NCBI GenBank assembly: GCA_024195585.1
Contig: SWBL01000098.1
Coordinates: 1-64,000, forward strand
Origin: Aureobasidium sp. EXF-3400
Lineage: Eukaryota; Ascomycota; Dothideomycetes; Dothideales; Saccotheciaceae
Length of the DNA: 64,000 bases
Direction: 5' to 3'
Below, piece by piece: positions 43,540 to 55,754 of the stretch. Positions within the stretch are counted from its first letter, which is position 1. Every line of letters begins with the position of its first letter. The translations under genes and the position numbers were made by a program. The notes beneath the pieces are model-generated. The model made no database searches, was not told the origin of the DNA, and was given only the letters and a program-made list of their open reading frames with translations.

Positions 43540-45624
43540 CTAAACAGTACCCTTCATGTCCCTGCCTTCGATAACACTAGCCACATCTACCAAATCATTA
43601 CCAATATGACCTTTTCCAATCAACGGCGTCTTAATAAGATGATACTTGACATGATCCCTCGTCCTGATGTTGAACACAGCATCCAACTCCTCAAGAGGTC
43701 TTGCCTTAGTCTCAGGCAGAGCGAACCATGTAAATACGAATCCGAAGAGGTTCCATGCAGCATAGAAGCAAAAAGCACCCTGAGGTGTAAAGGCTTCAAG
43801 CAAAGGTGGCCATGTCAACGCAAGAACGAAATTGAAGCCCCAACAAGTGGCTGTCGCAAATGCCATGCCTGTGTCACGTACTGCCAGTGGCTGTATGTGG
43901 CCGTCAGTATGACTGCTCCGTAAATAACAGTGGAGTGGGGTGATGGGGGACTTACGAATGATTCTGCAGAGTATGTAAAGGGTACTGGACCCATGCCTGG
44001 ACTGTAGCCGACCATGAATAGATAAATGCCTATTGCCACGCACCCGATGCGGGCTGTACCCTCTGCAGGAATGAAGAACGAGAAGCCTGTAAAGAAGAGA
44101 CAGGCAGCCATATATGGGAATGTGGTGAGTAGAAGCCATCGACGTCCTTTGGTGTCGATGGTGAGGATACCAGGAATGGCAAAGATCCTGTTCACAGTTC
44201 AGCTGGGTGTATGTGTGCTGGGTTGAGTGAAGCCTACCAATTGATGATACCAGTACCCATGGAAGCCAGCAGTGCCTGCTGCTCCCCAAACCCAGCATCC
44301 CTGAATATAGCAGACGAGTAGTATGCGATAACGTTTACGCCACACAGCTGTTGCATCACCATCACGAAAAAGGCAGATTGTGCTGCGCGACGATTTCTCG
44401 GGACTGAGAAGAGCGTAGTTGCTCTGGCCCAAGCTGACTTTGGTCGAATCTCATGCTCGAGCATCAGACGGACGTGGATATCATACAAGTCGCGAGCTGC
44501 ATGTAATCGACATTGGCGTAGTCTGCACAGAGACTTGAAGGCCTGGCGATAATGCCCTTTGCTCATAAGCCAACGTGGACTTTCGGGTGCGAATGTGGTC
44601 ATACAGCAGACAATGATTGGACTAAAGTATGAAAGGTCAGTTCTCACGAATCAGGACTTTGATAGTGAAGCAGACTTACGGAATACTAGTAGAAGCAAGC
44701 ATCAATCTCCAATTCAAGCCTGGGTAACCATCAACTTGCACAGGGTAGAACGCAACTGACGCAATGAAGCCTAGCATAATACCAAATGCAGTCCACATCT
44801 GCCATTGAGATCCCAAAGCACCTCTGATACGAGGGGGTGAGCATTCAGCGGCATACGCAGGTGTGGTGGAAGATTTGGCACCAATGGCGAAGCCTCCAAT
44901 GAACCGTGAGGCGAACAGCTGCCATTTGCCAAACGTCGCACCTTGCCAAGCTCCAGAAGCGACAGAGACGAAACATGAGATCCAGATAGTGCCGCGTCGA
45001 CCAAAGTACTTGTTAAGAACGGGAGATGTCCAGCAGCCGATGAGGACTGAGCAGAGATATGGAGCACCGTTGATCAGACCCTGCTCCCAGGTATTGGTGA
45101 TGTTGAAGTCCTCGAAGTAGAAAAGTTGAGCTCCGTTGACTGCAGTTTGGTCCATACCTTGGACAATTGCAGCAGCGCCACAGAGCACTTGATGAGTCAG
45201 TATGTCATGCTGACATCGATCTGTCTTTCCTCAACTTACGCGCAACATAGTACATCGTCTTTGTTTGGGACCATTTGTCCTTGAAGACAGGACTCTTCTC
45301 CTTCGCAATCCAATGGCTCTCTTCCTCAGTAGGATGAAGGCGATCAGTGTCATCACGATTGTAGGCGTAGCGTGCGCCACGAGTAAGCTCGTCCTTGAGG
45401 TCGTGAAGGTCATACTGTTGGACTAGTCCTTCGACATCGACAATGATATCGCGTTCAGATTTGCCCAAGTACGGGTTTCGTTGCCTCTCCCAAAGAGTTG
45501 CTTCCTGGAGGTGGTCTGGTGATGTGGAGCCAGAGCTTCTTTCGTCCTTGAAGTCGATTCTGTCAGTCTCGCCCTCTGGGCCGGCACCTTTAATGCCGTT
45601 CAAGGGAGGCTTCTCGTTAACCAT
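43540..45624 (-). CDS. MFS sugar / myo-inositol-type transporter
   Basis: Twelve-helix sugar-porter-family transporter of the plasma membrane, 619 aa. Five minus-strand exons: 45624-45240, 45187-44680, 44621-44238, 44187-43956 and 43890-43540; introns are 50-65 bp and all close frame. Family marks: GRRG after helix 2 (KYFGRRGTIWIS), helix 4-5 ASRFIGGFAIGAKSSTTPAY, APESPRWLMSKG after helix 6, QQLCGVNVIAYYSSAIF in helix 7, and PETKARPLEELD after helix 12. The N-terminal cytosolic extension is unusually long, about 125 residues, and rich in Glu/Asp/Arg. The overall pattern resembles fungal inositol-transporter-like proteins, but the substrate (inositol, hexose or other polyol) is not determined. 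Confidence 0.92.
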
Positions 45625-46738
45625 TTTGGTTCATGATGCGGAAGACATCAGTCAAGATGGCAGCAGGTTAAATATAATAGCCATTGTTTCGCAGGATTGT
45701 ACCGCCTAGAAGATCTGCAGTATGCGAGCTGTCGGCCAAGCATATATCTGAGAGGCCATGGCCAACTCTTCTCGGCTCCTTCTTGGTTGCTGTCACCCCA
45801 TGGGGCACCGCTGAATATGGCACAGACGTACCGTTTTCATTGAGACCTTAAACCTTAGGAAACCCGTCCGTCGAAGAGTGCAATGTAGGAGCGTATTCTG
45901 GTTGGGAGAACACGCCGCCGTACCGTCAACTACCTGTTTAACCATATTGCTACCAATATTCACAACTCACTCCTAGTTTTCGCAATGTTTCTCTGTCATC
46001 CAAAGTCTGTCGTCAGGTTGTGACTTGGCATACGCACAGTCACCCAGTATTGTCTTGAGATGTTCATGGCTGACGCTGCCTAGCAGATTGGCATAGGTTT
46101 GGCGGAGGTTTGGCGCGTGGACGATAGCCTCATGCCTCCGCGGCGAGGTGTGGCTCGGCATGATCTGTTTTGACATCTGAGATGCAGTGGTAGTAACATA
46201 CACCTATTCTGGAAGATAGGAAGCTCGCAGACATTGTAGTGTCTCGCACTGTTCCGGTACGCGTTGAGAGACAAGACGCGCGAAATTGGGTACGTCATTG
46301 GTATTGGCATCGAATGTCAGGGTCACCACACTTTCTTGTACTCATCGCAACCAAAGACCTTCGCAAGGACTAGAATCCCTAATAAGGTCAGCAAACCTTA
46401 AGGCAATAGCTAACGGCCATATTTTCTGGCATAGCTTTTTGTCAAGACATTCTTCGAGAGACTTGACAAAAATGTTTAAACCGAAACTTTTGACCTCGTG
46501 CTGGCATGGTCGTAGTAATTTTTATTTTTGATCGTTCAGATGCATTTCATTCTCGTCTAGCATGACTGCTTCAAAACAGAAGAGAGAACGAGGTCCATAT
46601 GCCGTGAAAGTAGATCTTCCGTAAATACTCGTGAGGCCACCACTGCCCGCAATCTATACTTTCCAACTGTTGCTATTTCATACTAAACGGTAAAAGAGTG
46701 TTTCGAGGGCATGTATCCGAGGACTTCGAAATGCTTCC
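45625..46738. other. Intergenic region between two MFS genes
   Basis: About 1.1 kb with the sugar transporter promoter and the 3' flank of the next minus-strand MFS gene. I see no coding sequence or repeat. Confidence 0.5.
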
Positions 46739-48089
46739 TCAGACCACCGCAAAGAGTCTTCGATCCTGGAAAAAGCGAGAGCATGCAATCAAGGCAGAGC
46801 CAGCGATTAGGGTGGCCCCCGAGAACATGCTAAGCGCTAGCCAGCCGTACTGGCCAACAAGCTGACCGCTGATCGGTGTTCCGAAGAGAGCGAAGAGAGC
46901 AATGAAACCCATGGTTATTCCCATAGCAGTCCCCATAGTCTGTGGTGTCGCCAGACGCGCGATACAAGCTGATTGTAAACTCATGATTGCCTGATTGGCG
47001 TCAGTATCTGCATGTTATCCATCACATCAGGATAGTACTCACTCCAGAAGCAAAACCATATGCAACAGACCAGATAGCAACTCCCGCGGTGCTGATCGCT
47101 CCAGTCCAGCAGAATGCCACGACGCCAGAAGTCAGAGCAGCGCAGAATAGTAGATTGAAGCAACCGTAGCGATCGGCCAGTATACCAGGTAAGACTCTGC
47201 CAAAGAAGGAAGCACCATTGACGATGGAGATGAGATAGAAAGAGAAAGATGTCGACATGTTGAGTGACGCGGCATACGAGCTGACGTAGAAGAAAGGAGT
47301 GAACATGCCGAGATTCGCGACAGCCATACCCGCACAGCAGAGGATGAAAGCTGGCTTCTTGATAATGCTGAAATCAATTTTTGGCTTCGTTGGTGGAATT
47401 TGAGCTTTCTCGTCCGGCGATACTACGACAGTCGGTAAACGCAGAAGTAAACAGGTGAGACCAAGCAGCGGAAGCATAATGAATGCGACGATACGAAGAG
47501 TCCAGCCAAATCCAAGGTCCGTTTGAGTCAAAAGTTGGTTCAATACAATAGGCCAGATGACACCTCCAGTAGAGGATCCAGCAACCACAATACCCATGCT
47601 AAGAGCACGATTCTTGCGGAAGTATTTGGGGAGTGTCGACAATGAGGGAGTGATCAGGAAGGCCGAGCTAACACCAAGGACCAAAGCCTGAGCAAGGAAG
47701 AACTGATAAAACTCTTTGCAAAGTGAGATCATAAAGATGGCGAAGAGTACACCAACAGAGCCTATGATCAACAGTACATTTGGACCAACTCTGTCGTAGG
47801 CGATGCCGACCGCAGGTGAACTGAGATACATGGCACAAATCGCAAAACTGCCAATCCATGAGATATCGAAGTCCGATTTGTCTGACAGTTGGTGGCCGTG
47901 GTAGTACTCCTGAAAGATACCGAATGCATTGAAGAAGCCGACGCTGCAGAAGAAGGCACAGAAAGCACCAACGAGTACGAAGGCAGATCGTTTGTTGAGT
48001 TCTTTATCGGCTTCGGCTGGCGTGTGGATGGATGTGTTTGTCGAATTGGTGACTGCTCCAGCCAGAATCTCCTTCTCGTTTGAAGACAT
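46739..48089 (-). CDS. MFS monocarboxylate-type transporter (MCT family)
   Basis: Plasma-membrane MFS transporter, 432 aa, exons 48089-47043 and 46990-46739 (intron 47042-46991, GTGAGT...CAG). The start ATG at 48089 (MSSNEKEILAGAV) follows CACCAAA. A polar N-terminus leads into LVGAFCAFFCSVGFFNAFGI and FQEYYHGHQLSDKSDFDISW, the fungal MCT pattern. Further features are YFRKNRALSMGIVVAGSSTG before helix 5 and a central loop (VVVSPDEKAQIPPTKPKIDF). The C-terminal half contains NGASFFGRVLPGILADRYG, and the second exon supplies the last two helices (IARLATPQTMGTAMGITMGF). Fungal relatives include riboflavin (Mch5-like) and carboxylate transporters; the substrate is open. It is divergent from the Zn2Cys6 gene. 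Confidence 0.92.
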
Positions 48090-48519
48090 TTTGGTGCTCG
48101 AATTAGTGGGAAGCGAGTAGCAGTAGAAGTGATGATGGTTGTGAGACAAATCGTGTAGTAGGGCATGTCACTAAATATATGTTGTACACACTTACCTGCT
48201 CCGTGGACTTTCCGGACCAACACAATTCATCCTCCGGCTACAAATAATAATGGTCCGAGCTATAAACTTGCACAGTACTTTGCATAGACAAACGACGTCT
48301 GCGAGGAAATCTCATCTTGAAGTGGCCCCATGGCGACACTTCTAGTCCAGAAGGTATTGTGTTGTCCTATACCTATATCTTGACAGTCTTTCGCAGATGT
48401 GGGCAGCAAGAAGCCTCCATGAAGGATCCGCGGGGTCACCGCGGAGACTCCGGAGCACATCCCTCGCAATATTTGACTGACCTCCAACTCGTTCGGACTC
48501 TACATCCGTCAAAGAGATC
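48090..48519. promoter_or_regulatory. Shared divergent promoter of MCT transporter and Zn2Cys6 regulator
   Basis: A 430-bp stretch between two head-to-head start codons. It contains a perfect 19-bp inverted repeat at 48427-48445 and additional CCGGA half-sites near 48205-48215 and 48449-48454. Confidence 0.6.
48427..48445. promoter_or_regulatory. Perfect palindrome with CGG-N5-CCG, candidate Zn2Cys6 site
   Basis: TCCGCGG GGTCA CCGCGGA has 7-bp arms that are exact reverse complements. Inside lies CGG (48431-48433), 5 bp, CCG (48439-48441), the layout bound by Zn2Cys6 dimers. It is 75 bp upstream of the regulator ATG and about 340 bp upstream of the transporter ATG. Confidence 0.5.
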
Positions 48520-50870
48520 ATGATGAAACGAGCTGCTCCAGTACCGGATTCGCTCGAGAAGCCGCAAGCGACGCGACGTCGCCAAGATCCTGTGTCTTGT
48601 CAAGGGTGTCGCAAGAAGAAGCTCAGGTGCTCGCGCACGTTTCCATGTTCGAACTGCGTGTCGCGAGGGCTTGAGTGTCAGCCACCTGATGCTACGAGAT
48701 GGTCTCCAGGTCGAGATGGGTAAGAGAGTCTGGATGTGTGTTTATCATGTGTTGCTCATGATATACAGGAGCAGCTCTGTCGTCCCAGCCACTTCTGACA
48801 ACTCAGTCTTGGCACAAGTCTTGGATCGATTACAACGACTTGAGGATATTGTTCTAACAAAGTCTAATCATACTGTTCGAAACATAAATTCTGGTGGTGA
48901 CGACCTCAGGTCTGTTCCGACCTTACACGAAGATGTTGTACAAAACGAGATATTTCATTCCATCGGAAGATCTGATGTCTCACCACAAGCGAACATCGAT
49001 CAACACGAAGACGACGTTCGAGAGACAGAAATCAATGCGTTCAGACTAGCGGACACAATGGACGAGGATGCAAGCTTTACCTTCGTGTCTGCTAAAGTGT
49101 CGGAGCTGGCATTCGACCTCAGCCACAAGATGCCAATCCTAACCAAGATTTCTGCGAACGGCAGTAGAGTGATCAGGCGTATCTGTCTCCCCGAACGAAC
49201 GGAAGCTCACATCTTATTTCAATCGTTCGCAAAGTCACTCGGCTCATGGTACCACATCTATCACAAGCAGACAGTGGAAACTCTCCTCGACAAGACCTAC
49301 TACCAAATTGCTTGTGGACAGGCTCCGAGCCTCTCGCACGTTGCGTTGTTGTTGAGCATCTTTGCAAGTGGAGCGTACTTCCAAGCATCTGCAACATGGC
49401 CAGAATGCGTGTTTTCTGATCCTCAAGCGGCCGACCAGATATCCTCGTGCTGGAAGCAGAATACGCTCGATATCCTCGACTTCATCGAATGTGCTTCGAT
49501 ACCGACCGTCATAGAAGACTTGCAGGCCACCATCATTATTGGTTTGATGTTGCAAAATATCGAAGGTACGTGTTGAGCTTCATGTTCAAGATCGACTATA
49601 TTGATTTTGCAAGGTCTCTCAAAGAAGTACTGGTTGTTACACACCGCCTCAATCACACTTGCTAGGGACCTATCTGTACACGTCTTAGACCATCCTGCAA
49701 GACCAAGGTCCAAGAATGTGATTGAGAACGAGGTCAAGAGGAGACTATGGTGGTTTCTCGCGACTACTGACTGGTATGTCAATCTCAACGTAGCAAAAGA
49801 TGGAGTGCTAATCGTGCCCAAGGTTACTAGGTAGTATGCCTAGTCCGCAAGAGGGAACATACAGTATCAATGCTCGACATTGTCATGTCAACAAGCCCAT
49901 GAATATTGATGATGATGATCTCGTTACGAACAACATCATTGACAAACCGCTGTTGGAACCGACCGAGATGTCCTACGGTCTGGTCAGAACGGCTGCAGGG
50001 GAAATGTGTCGCACGCTTGCTGATCTAGTCCATCCTATGGCTTCAGGAGTGAACAACGTCGACTATGATGAGATCATTGCTCTTGAGCATAAGATTCAAG
50101 GGATGGTTGTCGACATGCCATATTACTTCCGACTGGATGAAGACAGTCGCAAAAAGACGGAACCATATCTCAACAAATACCCGCAGCTTGCGACTCAAAG
50201 ATATCTCCTGCAACAAGGATTCCACTGCCATAGAAGCAGGATACATCGTCCGTTCCTTATTCGCGGTTCTCTGGACGCGAGGTACCATTTTTCCAGAAAT
50301 GCTTGTCTGGAATCTGTTCGAAAGAGTCTGGAGATCCGCCGTTCGTTGAACGATGAGAAGCGTGGTGCGGTAATACCCATCGCAAGGCTCAACTTCGTTG
50401 TGTATCATATCTTTATGGCTGCACTTACGCTGGCACTTGATCTATGTTTCAACAAGTCAGCGAATAAGGTGGAAGACCAGAGCCGGCGAGCAGAGTTGAG
50501 AGAAGCATGCTTGATGCTTCACGAAGCTAAGACAGAGATGCCGGCGGCGGATCGCTTCCTCAGACCATTGATGGAACTGCTGCAAAAGCACAAGATTCAA
50601 TTGCAAGATTCTGGACCGCAAATGCAATGCCTCACGCCATGTGGATCTACGCCGGGTGCACAGGCAGTGGGTTCCAACATGACGACCTTGGGTCAGGATA
50701 CAACGACTAGTGCTCAAAGATTGTTGGGACAGGACCTTTCAGTCGCGCCAGATGCCGAGCTCGATAGCTTGTGGGAGGACTTTATCAACATGGTTCCAGA
50801 CACGGATGCTCCAGGGTGGGATGATCTTCTGGCTGATTTCGACCAAGCGAGTTTGTTCATAGGCGTATAG
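48520..50870 (+). CDS. Zn2Cys6 transcription factor with fungal-specific middle domain
   Basis: Nuclear regulator, 734 aa, exons 48520-48719, 48769-49565, 49614-49773 and 49823-50870; introns are 48-49 bp. The zinc cluster is CQGCRKKKLRC...CSNCVSRGLEC (CX2CX6CX5CX2CX6C, residues about 28-54), preceded by basic RRRQ. A Leu-rich dimerisation-like segment follows (VLAQVLDRLQRLEDIVL). The middle homology region spans about 190-520: SFAKSLGSWYHIYHKQTVET, the joined ARDLSVHVLDHPA and RRLWWFLATTDWLLGSMPSP QEGTYSIN region, then MNIDDDDL. The C-terminal 60 residues are acidic (DSLWEDFINMVPDTDAPGWD), a plausible activation domain. The TDWLLGSMPSPQEG junction only appears after splicing 49774-49822. It is probably a regulator of the divergent transporter. 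Confidence 0.92.
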
Positions 50871-51322
50871 ATAGCTGCGGCTTGTTCCGTCTCTTTCAAA
50901 AATTCATCGGATCAATGGTCTTTGAAGAGTGACGCGGTGATCGTAGGAGATTGTCGCATGGTGTATTTGTCAAGGCGCGGCCGTCGTGTCGGGCGGTAGG
51001 TCTCTGTAACGGTCAGAGTCACGTATGCGTGAGCGAACTAGCAGTAGATCTTGCGTAGAGCAGGATTACGAGAGCGATTATTAATGGAGTGTTGAGAAGG
51101 TCGTCAATGAGCGGAAAGAAGGAGATGGCTTACACGTCATTCGGCAGAAAACAGGGCGGTGAATGTGCCCTTACGCCAGTATTTATTTGGTCGCGACTTC
51201 AGGAAGCATCCAACCTTTGCTGCCAGATCCAAAAAGCAGAAATAGAGCACAATTTGTCAATTACATATATACAGGTATTGGAGAAGGATAAGCGGATCGT
51301 CAAGCAAAAATCGTCAGCTCCT
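50871..51322. other. Intergenic, convergent 3' ends
   Basis: About 450 bp between the converging Zn2Cys6 and CFEM genes. No gene is supported. Confidence 0.5.
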
Positions 51323-52059
51323 TTACAAAAGGGCGAATGCACCAAGAGCAGCGACACCGGCCATACCCATAGGGCCCAAGGTAGGAGCAGCGCCAGTCGA
51401 AGCTGCAGAGCTTGCACTCGAAGCAGCGCTTGAGGCAGACCTGCTTGCGCTGGAAGCAGCACTTGAGACAGATCTGCTCGCGCTTGAAGCAGCACTGCTT
51501 GCGCTTGAAGCAGCGCTGCTTGCACTTCTAGATACCGATGACGAGATCTGGCTGGCGGACGAGGCAAGAGAAGAGAGGGTCTGGGATGCTGACGAGAGCG
51601 CAGAGGAGGCAGAGCTTCCAGAGGCAGTTGCGGCCGAGGCAGCGCTGGTGCCGGATGCCGAGGCAGATCCGGCGCAGGAGGCTTGTGTAGGCTGAGAGAA
51701 ATCAGAGCATGGTCGTGGAAGACGGTCGTTCAGACAAAACTCACGAGGTTGGTTACGCCAACGGGAGCGCAAATCTGCTTGGCGTAGCCGAGAGCAGCTT
51801 GCTGGCCAGAAGTGTCGCAAGCAGTCGAAACACAGCATGAGATGGTGCTGATGAAAGAAGCGTCGCCGCAGATGCAGGCGGGGTTCAAGTTGCAGCTGGC
51901 GGGCAGAGCTTGAGAGATACAGGACATAGCACCTGGTTCTTGGTTTAGTATTCGCATTGGCATGGTTGTTTCCTGTCAAGACATACAGCTGGGAATGCTG
52001 CCGGTCTGGGCAGCGGCCAGAGTGGCAGCAGCAATGAGGGTGAAAGTGGTGGCACGCAT
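51323..52059 (-). CDS. CFEM-domain GPI-anchored protein with Ala/Ser repeats
   Basis: Cell-surface CFEM protein, 209 aa, minus-strand exons 52059-51987, 51932-51745 and 51691-51323; introns are 51986-51933 and 51744-51692. The signal peptide is MRATTFTLIAAATLAAAQTG. The CFEM domain (about 22-95) reads IPSCAMSCISQALPASCNLN, PACICGDASFISTISCC, VSTACDTSGQQAALGYAKQI then C. The DxxF-like acidic position (CGD) lies after the C-x-C pair; there are nine Cys, one more than the usual eight. A long Ala/Ser stalk follows, built of SASSAASSASSAAS units with interspersed Arg/Val. The tail MGMAGVAALGAFALL is a GPI signal. Family roles include heme/iron uptake and host interaction; here none is shown. Confidence 0.92.
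51400..51600. repeat. Internal Ala/Ser-coding tandem repeat of the CFEM gene
   Basis: Short imperfect direct repeats (plus strand core GCGCTTGAAGCAGCACTT and variants, 15-24 bp steps) encode the Ala/Ser stalk. Such repeats are prone to length change between strains. Confidence 0.75.
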
Positions 52060-52982
52060 TCTGACGATGATTTGGCTCTAGGGAAGAAGGATAGAGAGGT
52101 TGAACGAAGGTGAACTGGCTAGGACAACAAACGACTGGCACCAGGAGAAGGAGGGCTTACGCTCTTTATATAAACTCTTGCATACATGCAACCTCAAGCC
52201 ACATGCGGGAGTCTAGCCAAATTTTGGCAAAAGGTGCCAATGCGTTATTGGCTACAAAGCTCAGACAGACTTGCTGCAGAGCCAGTGCCGCGGCACTGAT
52301 GGGCAAAGCAGAATGGCCAGACTTATTGTACATCAGTCCATCCTCGGCACCCGCTCGAAGCCACGACCTCAAAAGTTTTCAATTTTGTGGTGTGGTCAGT
52401 TCCATACAAGGCAACAACGACGCAGTAACTAAGTTATATTTGCCAAGAAGTTTAACTGCGAATCGTGGGGTTAAACTCTCTGTTAATTAACGGGCGCTTG
52501 GGGATCAGTGGGCCCAACCCTAGACCCTTGTCTTATCCTCGTCTTCCAAAATTCAACCCATCTTGCGCAAGATGTGAAAGAGAGGAAAGAAACGGCGAAC
52601 AGATGCAACTCAGAGGTGGGCCGCTCCGGAGAAAGCATCTGCATTAACAAGCCGCAATCACACTGCGATGGGACGAATTACGGTTGGACAGCGTTTCCCG
52701 CTCAGCTGAAGACATATGTTTTGTGGCTTGACCCGAAAGAGGAGTACGTCCAGTCGGTAAGATTAACCTAGCGGGGTGTACTCATCTGCTGCCACTCAGC
52801 TCTCAGCTCTTCCTCGCAACCATGACTCTCGAATGAGACAAGTCTATTTCGGTGTCTTCGGTGATTGAGGCAGCTGCTGGCTCTTCGTGTGATCGCCGAC
52901 TCGCTATCTGCTCACTCAATTTCAACTTGAAGCGTATCCATCTTTACTTCTGGCGACAAAACCCCGCCACGTCGAGCGCGAC
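52060..52982. other. Intergenic region with CFEM core promoter
   Basis: About 920 bp between divergent CFEM and HOL1-like genes. A TATATAAA element (minus strand, about 52166-52174) sits about 110 bp upstream of the CFEM ATG. A TTAATTAA motif occurs near 52483. I see no gene. Confidence 0.5.
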
Positions 52983-54876
52983 ATGGCTCTCGGAATTCTG
53001 GAGCCCAGGACCGAAAACGTCCCTGGCACTGTTCAAGTCACCCGCAAGAGCGACAACGAATCGTCCTCATCACGAACGACAATCCTCGTGCCACAGCCCA
53101 CGGATGATCCGAATGATCCATTGGTATCGCATCTCAAGACAACTTGGTCGCGGAAACACAGAAGTCAGCCAGTACTGGATTCTGTCTTGTCTTGTCCCGC
53201 CTCGTCTCCAAAATGACTCCCACCAAAGCAATATGGATTTCGGTCGTGCTTGACAAAGTAGCCGGTCAGAAGTTGCTGCTTTAGGCGCTTCTGGCGGTTC
53301 AAGTAGCATACCTTGTGACGTTTGCGACGATACTACACTGCAAGACAGACGACGGTACAATGCGCTTCTGTGCAGCCACGTTCAGGTCGGCGTGTGGCCA
53401 TTACTGACAGGCATACAGAACTGGCCACTCTGGCAACGCGATGTCATCCTCGTAATCCTTTGTATCGTCTCCGTCCTCGCGACCACTGCCTCACCACTTC
53501 TGGCCGCAGACTCGGTCGAACTTGCGCTCAAGTTCCAGTGCACATTTCAAAAAGCAGCTCTTCTCACAGCCTACCACCTAGCGGGTGTTGGTGTGGGAAG
53601 CTTGCTATTCGTTCCGCTTGCAAGAGTTTGGGGGAAGAGACATGTGTTCCTGCTTGGTTCGCTGCTCATGATTGCGAGCTCCGCCTGGGGAGGGTCCACG
53701 CACAAAGGATACAACTACACGAGTCTGCTATGGGCACGAGTGGTTCAAGGAGTCGCTTTGGCTCCGTTCGAGTCACTCATCAATGCATGCGTAGGAGACC
53801 TCTATTTCGTCCATGAGCGTGGTTTGCGCATGGCATTTGCAAATGTGTCGCTCTTCGGAGGAGCATTTTTGACACCGGTGTTTGTTGGTATGATTGCCCA
53901 TAACATTGGCTGGCAGTGGTCATTTTACTTCATCGCCATCTTCATGGGTGGTGGTTTCCTGCTGCTCTTGTGCTTGTGCCCTGAGGTCGCATACCATCGA
54001 CCCGATCGCCTCAACACGGACATGATGGCAGCAAGCTCGGACTCTCTGGACCCAAACGCCCTGTCCTATGACGAGAAGGCGCCCAATGAGCAAGTTGTTG
54101 CCAGAGTTAGAGGCAATGCCTGGAAGCCCCTTCGAATGTCGCCCTTCAATGGACGCAAGACTGACGAATCATTCTGGAAGCTGTTCCTGCGACCATTTCC
54201 CCTTTTCTTACATCCGACTGTTATCTGGGCTTGTTTGCTCCAGGGTGTTATCATAGGCTGGACAGTAATGGTAGGAGTCATTCTATCACTGATTTTCCTC
54301 GGACCGCCCTTGTTTTTCGACGAAGAACAAGCTGGCAAGATGTACACCGCCGCGTTTATCGGAAGCATACTCGGTCTCTTGATAGCTGGAGTCTACACCG
54401 AACTCACTACGCGCTTCATGGTCCGGCGTAACAATGGAAGATACGAACCCGAATTCCGAATCCTGCTTGTCATTCCTACCCTCATCTTTGCTGCCATCGG
54501 ACTCTATGGCTTTGGCATCACAGCATCCAAAGTAGCACGCTATGGCTGGATCGTACCGGAAGTGTTCCTCGCTTTCATCGTTGCCAGTATGGTCATGGGT
54601 GCTACAGCCTCGGCGCAGTACCTACTCGATGCACACAGAGAGATTGCAGTTGAATCGTTTACTTGTTTGATCATCTTCAAAAACATGTTTTCGTTCATTC
54701 TGGCGTACTTTGCTTATACCTGGGTTTTTGAAGGAGGTATCGAGCGACTGTTCATCGTATTTGGCAGTATCGAGGTCGGTATCTGCGCGTTGAGCTTGCC
54801 GATGTATGTGTTTGGCAAGATGAGTCGCGAGTTCTTCCATCGGCATGATTTGTTGCAGATTTTTGGATTGAGATGA
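52983..54876 (+). CDS. MFS transporter, DHA1/HOL1-like
   Basis: Multidrug or cation/polyamine-type MFS transporter, 532 aa. Exons are 52983-53123 and 53419-54876. Exon 1 gives MALGILEPRTENVPGTVQVT and ends PQPTDDPNDPL, which must be followed by N-W-P-x-W-x-R-D. The acceptor at 53416-53418 supplies exactly NWPLWQRDVILVILC. Family marks: RVWGKRHVFLLGSLLMIASS after helix 2, WARVVQGVALAPFESL in helix 4, and LCPEVAYHRPDRLN after helix 6. A 60-residue cytosolic loop follows, then helices 7-12. The pattern MALGILEP...DDPNDPLNWP is typical of fungal HOL1-like proteins. The intron is 295 bp, far longer than the 50-bp norm here. The substrate is unknown. Confidence 0.9.
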
Positions 54877-55754
54877 GAGCTGTAGAAACTAAACAGCAGA
54901 AAGATCGAACATCAACAGACCTATGCCTTTCTCATCTGCTGTTCAAACGATAAGATGTGACCATACAAGGGAGAGAACGACATTCGCGATGAAGTCGCCT
55001 CATCTCAACGACTCGATCTGGTCATGAAAATCAAGAACTTGCAATCGCGGGGTCATGAGACCTCCAAGATTGCCCTTGTCCGCTTGGAACATGTATCGTG
55101 AGAGGGGAAACAGCTAACAGTTCGAGCTACTGCAGCTCTCAGCTTACCCGCCGTTTATTGTTTGCCATTGTCCACATGCTACAAATTCAAGTTTGAGACC
55201 ATCATCGCAGAGTGCAACCTTCAGGTGGAAGCCGCAACCAGTACAAAAAACACGAATAGCTTTGAAATCGACATGTCAAGCGGTTTGAAAAATCTTTAAC
55301 GCTCCAGAATTGGACCTTACAGCTTATTGTCTCCTGAAGCACTCCCGTTCTGATCACATTGGCAACTTCCAGGTGGAGCGGTGTATGGGCGCTCAGCGAT
55401 TGGGTTGCTTGATTCAGAGCGTTTTTAGAGCCCAGCTGAGATGCACTCGCTTGGGTCGTCCATTTTATGTTAAGCGAGCTGACCTCAAGGTACGATGAAG
55501 GTAGTATCTTCCTACCTAGCTTCACACTCACTGCCTCGTCGGGATTTGGCAAATGGACATTGGGTCTTATCTAAGACAACGTTACTAATTGCATGAGCTG
55601 AATGGGCTTCCTGCATGATGGTTGCTTCAAGTAGTCGTCTATTACTGGAGAGCGAGAGGAAGCAGTCTACCAAGAAGCAATATAAAAGGGCGCTCTACAG
55701 CCTGCAGAGCTGAGACGCACAATCTCACATTCACAAGTACTCTTACCTATCAAT
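54877..55754. promoter_or_regulatory. Intergenic region, promoter of NHL gene with TATA box
   Basis: About 880 bp. A clear TATAAAAGG begins at 55681, 74 bp ahead of the ATG at 55755. No other gene is supported. Confidence 0.55.
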
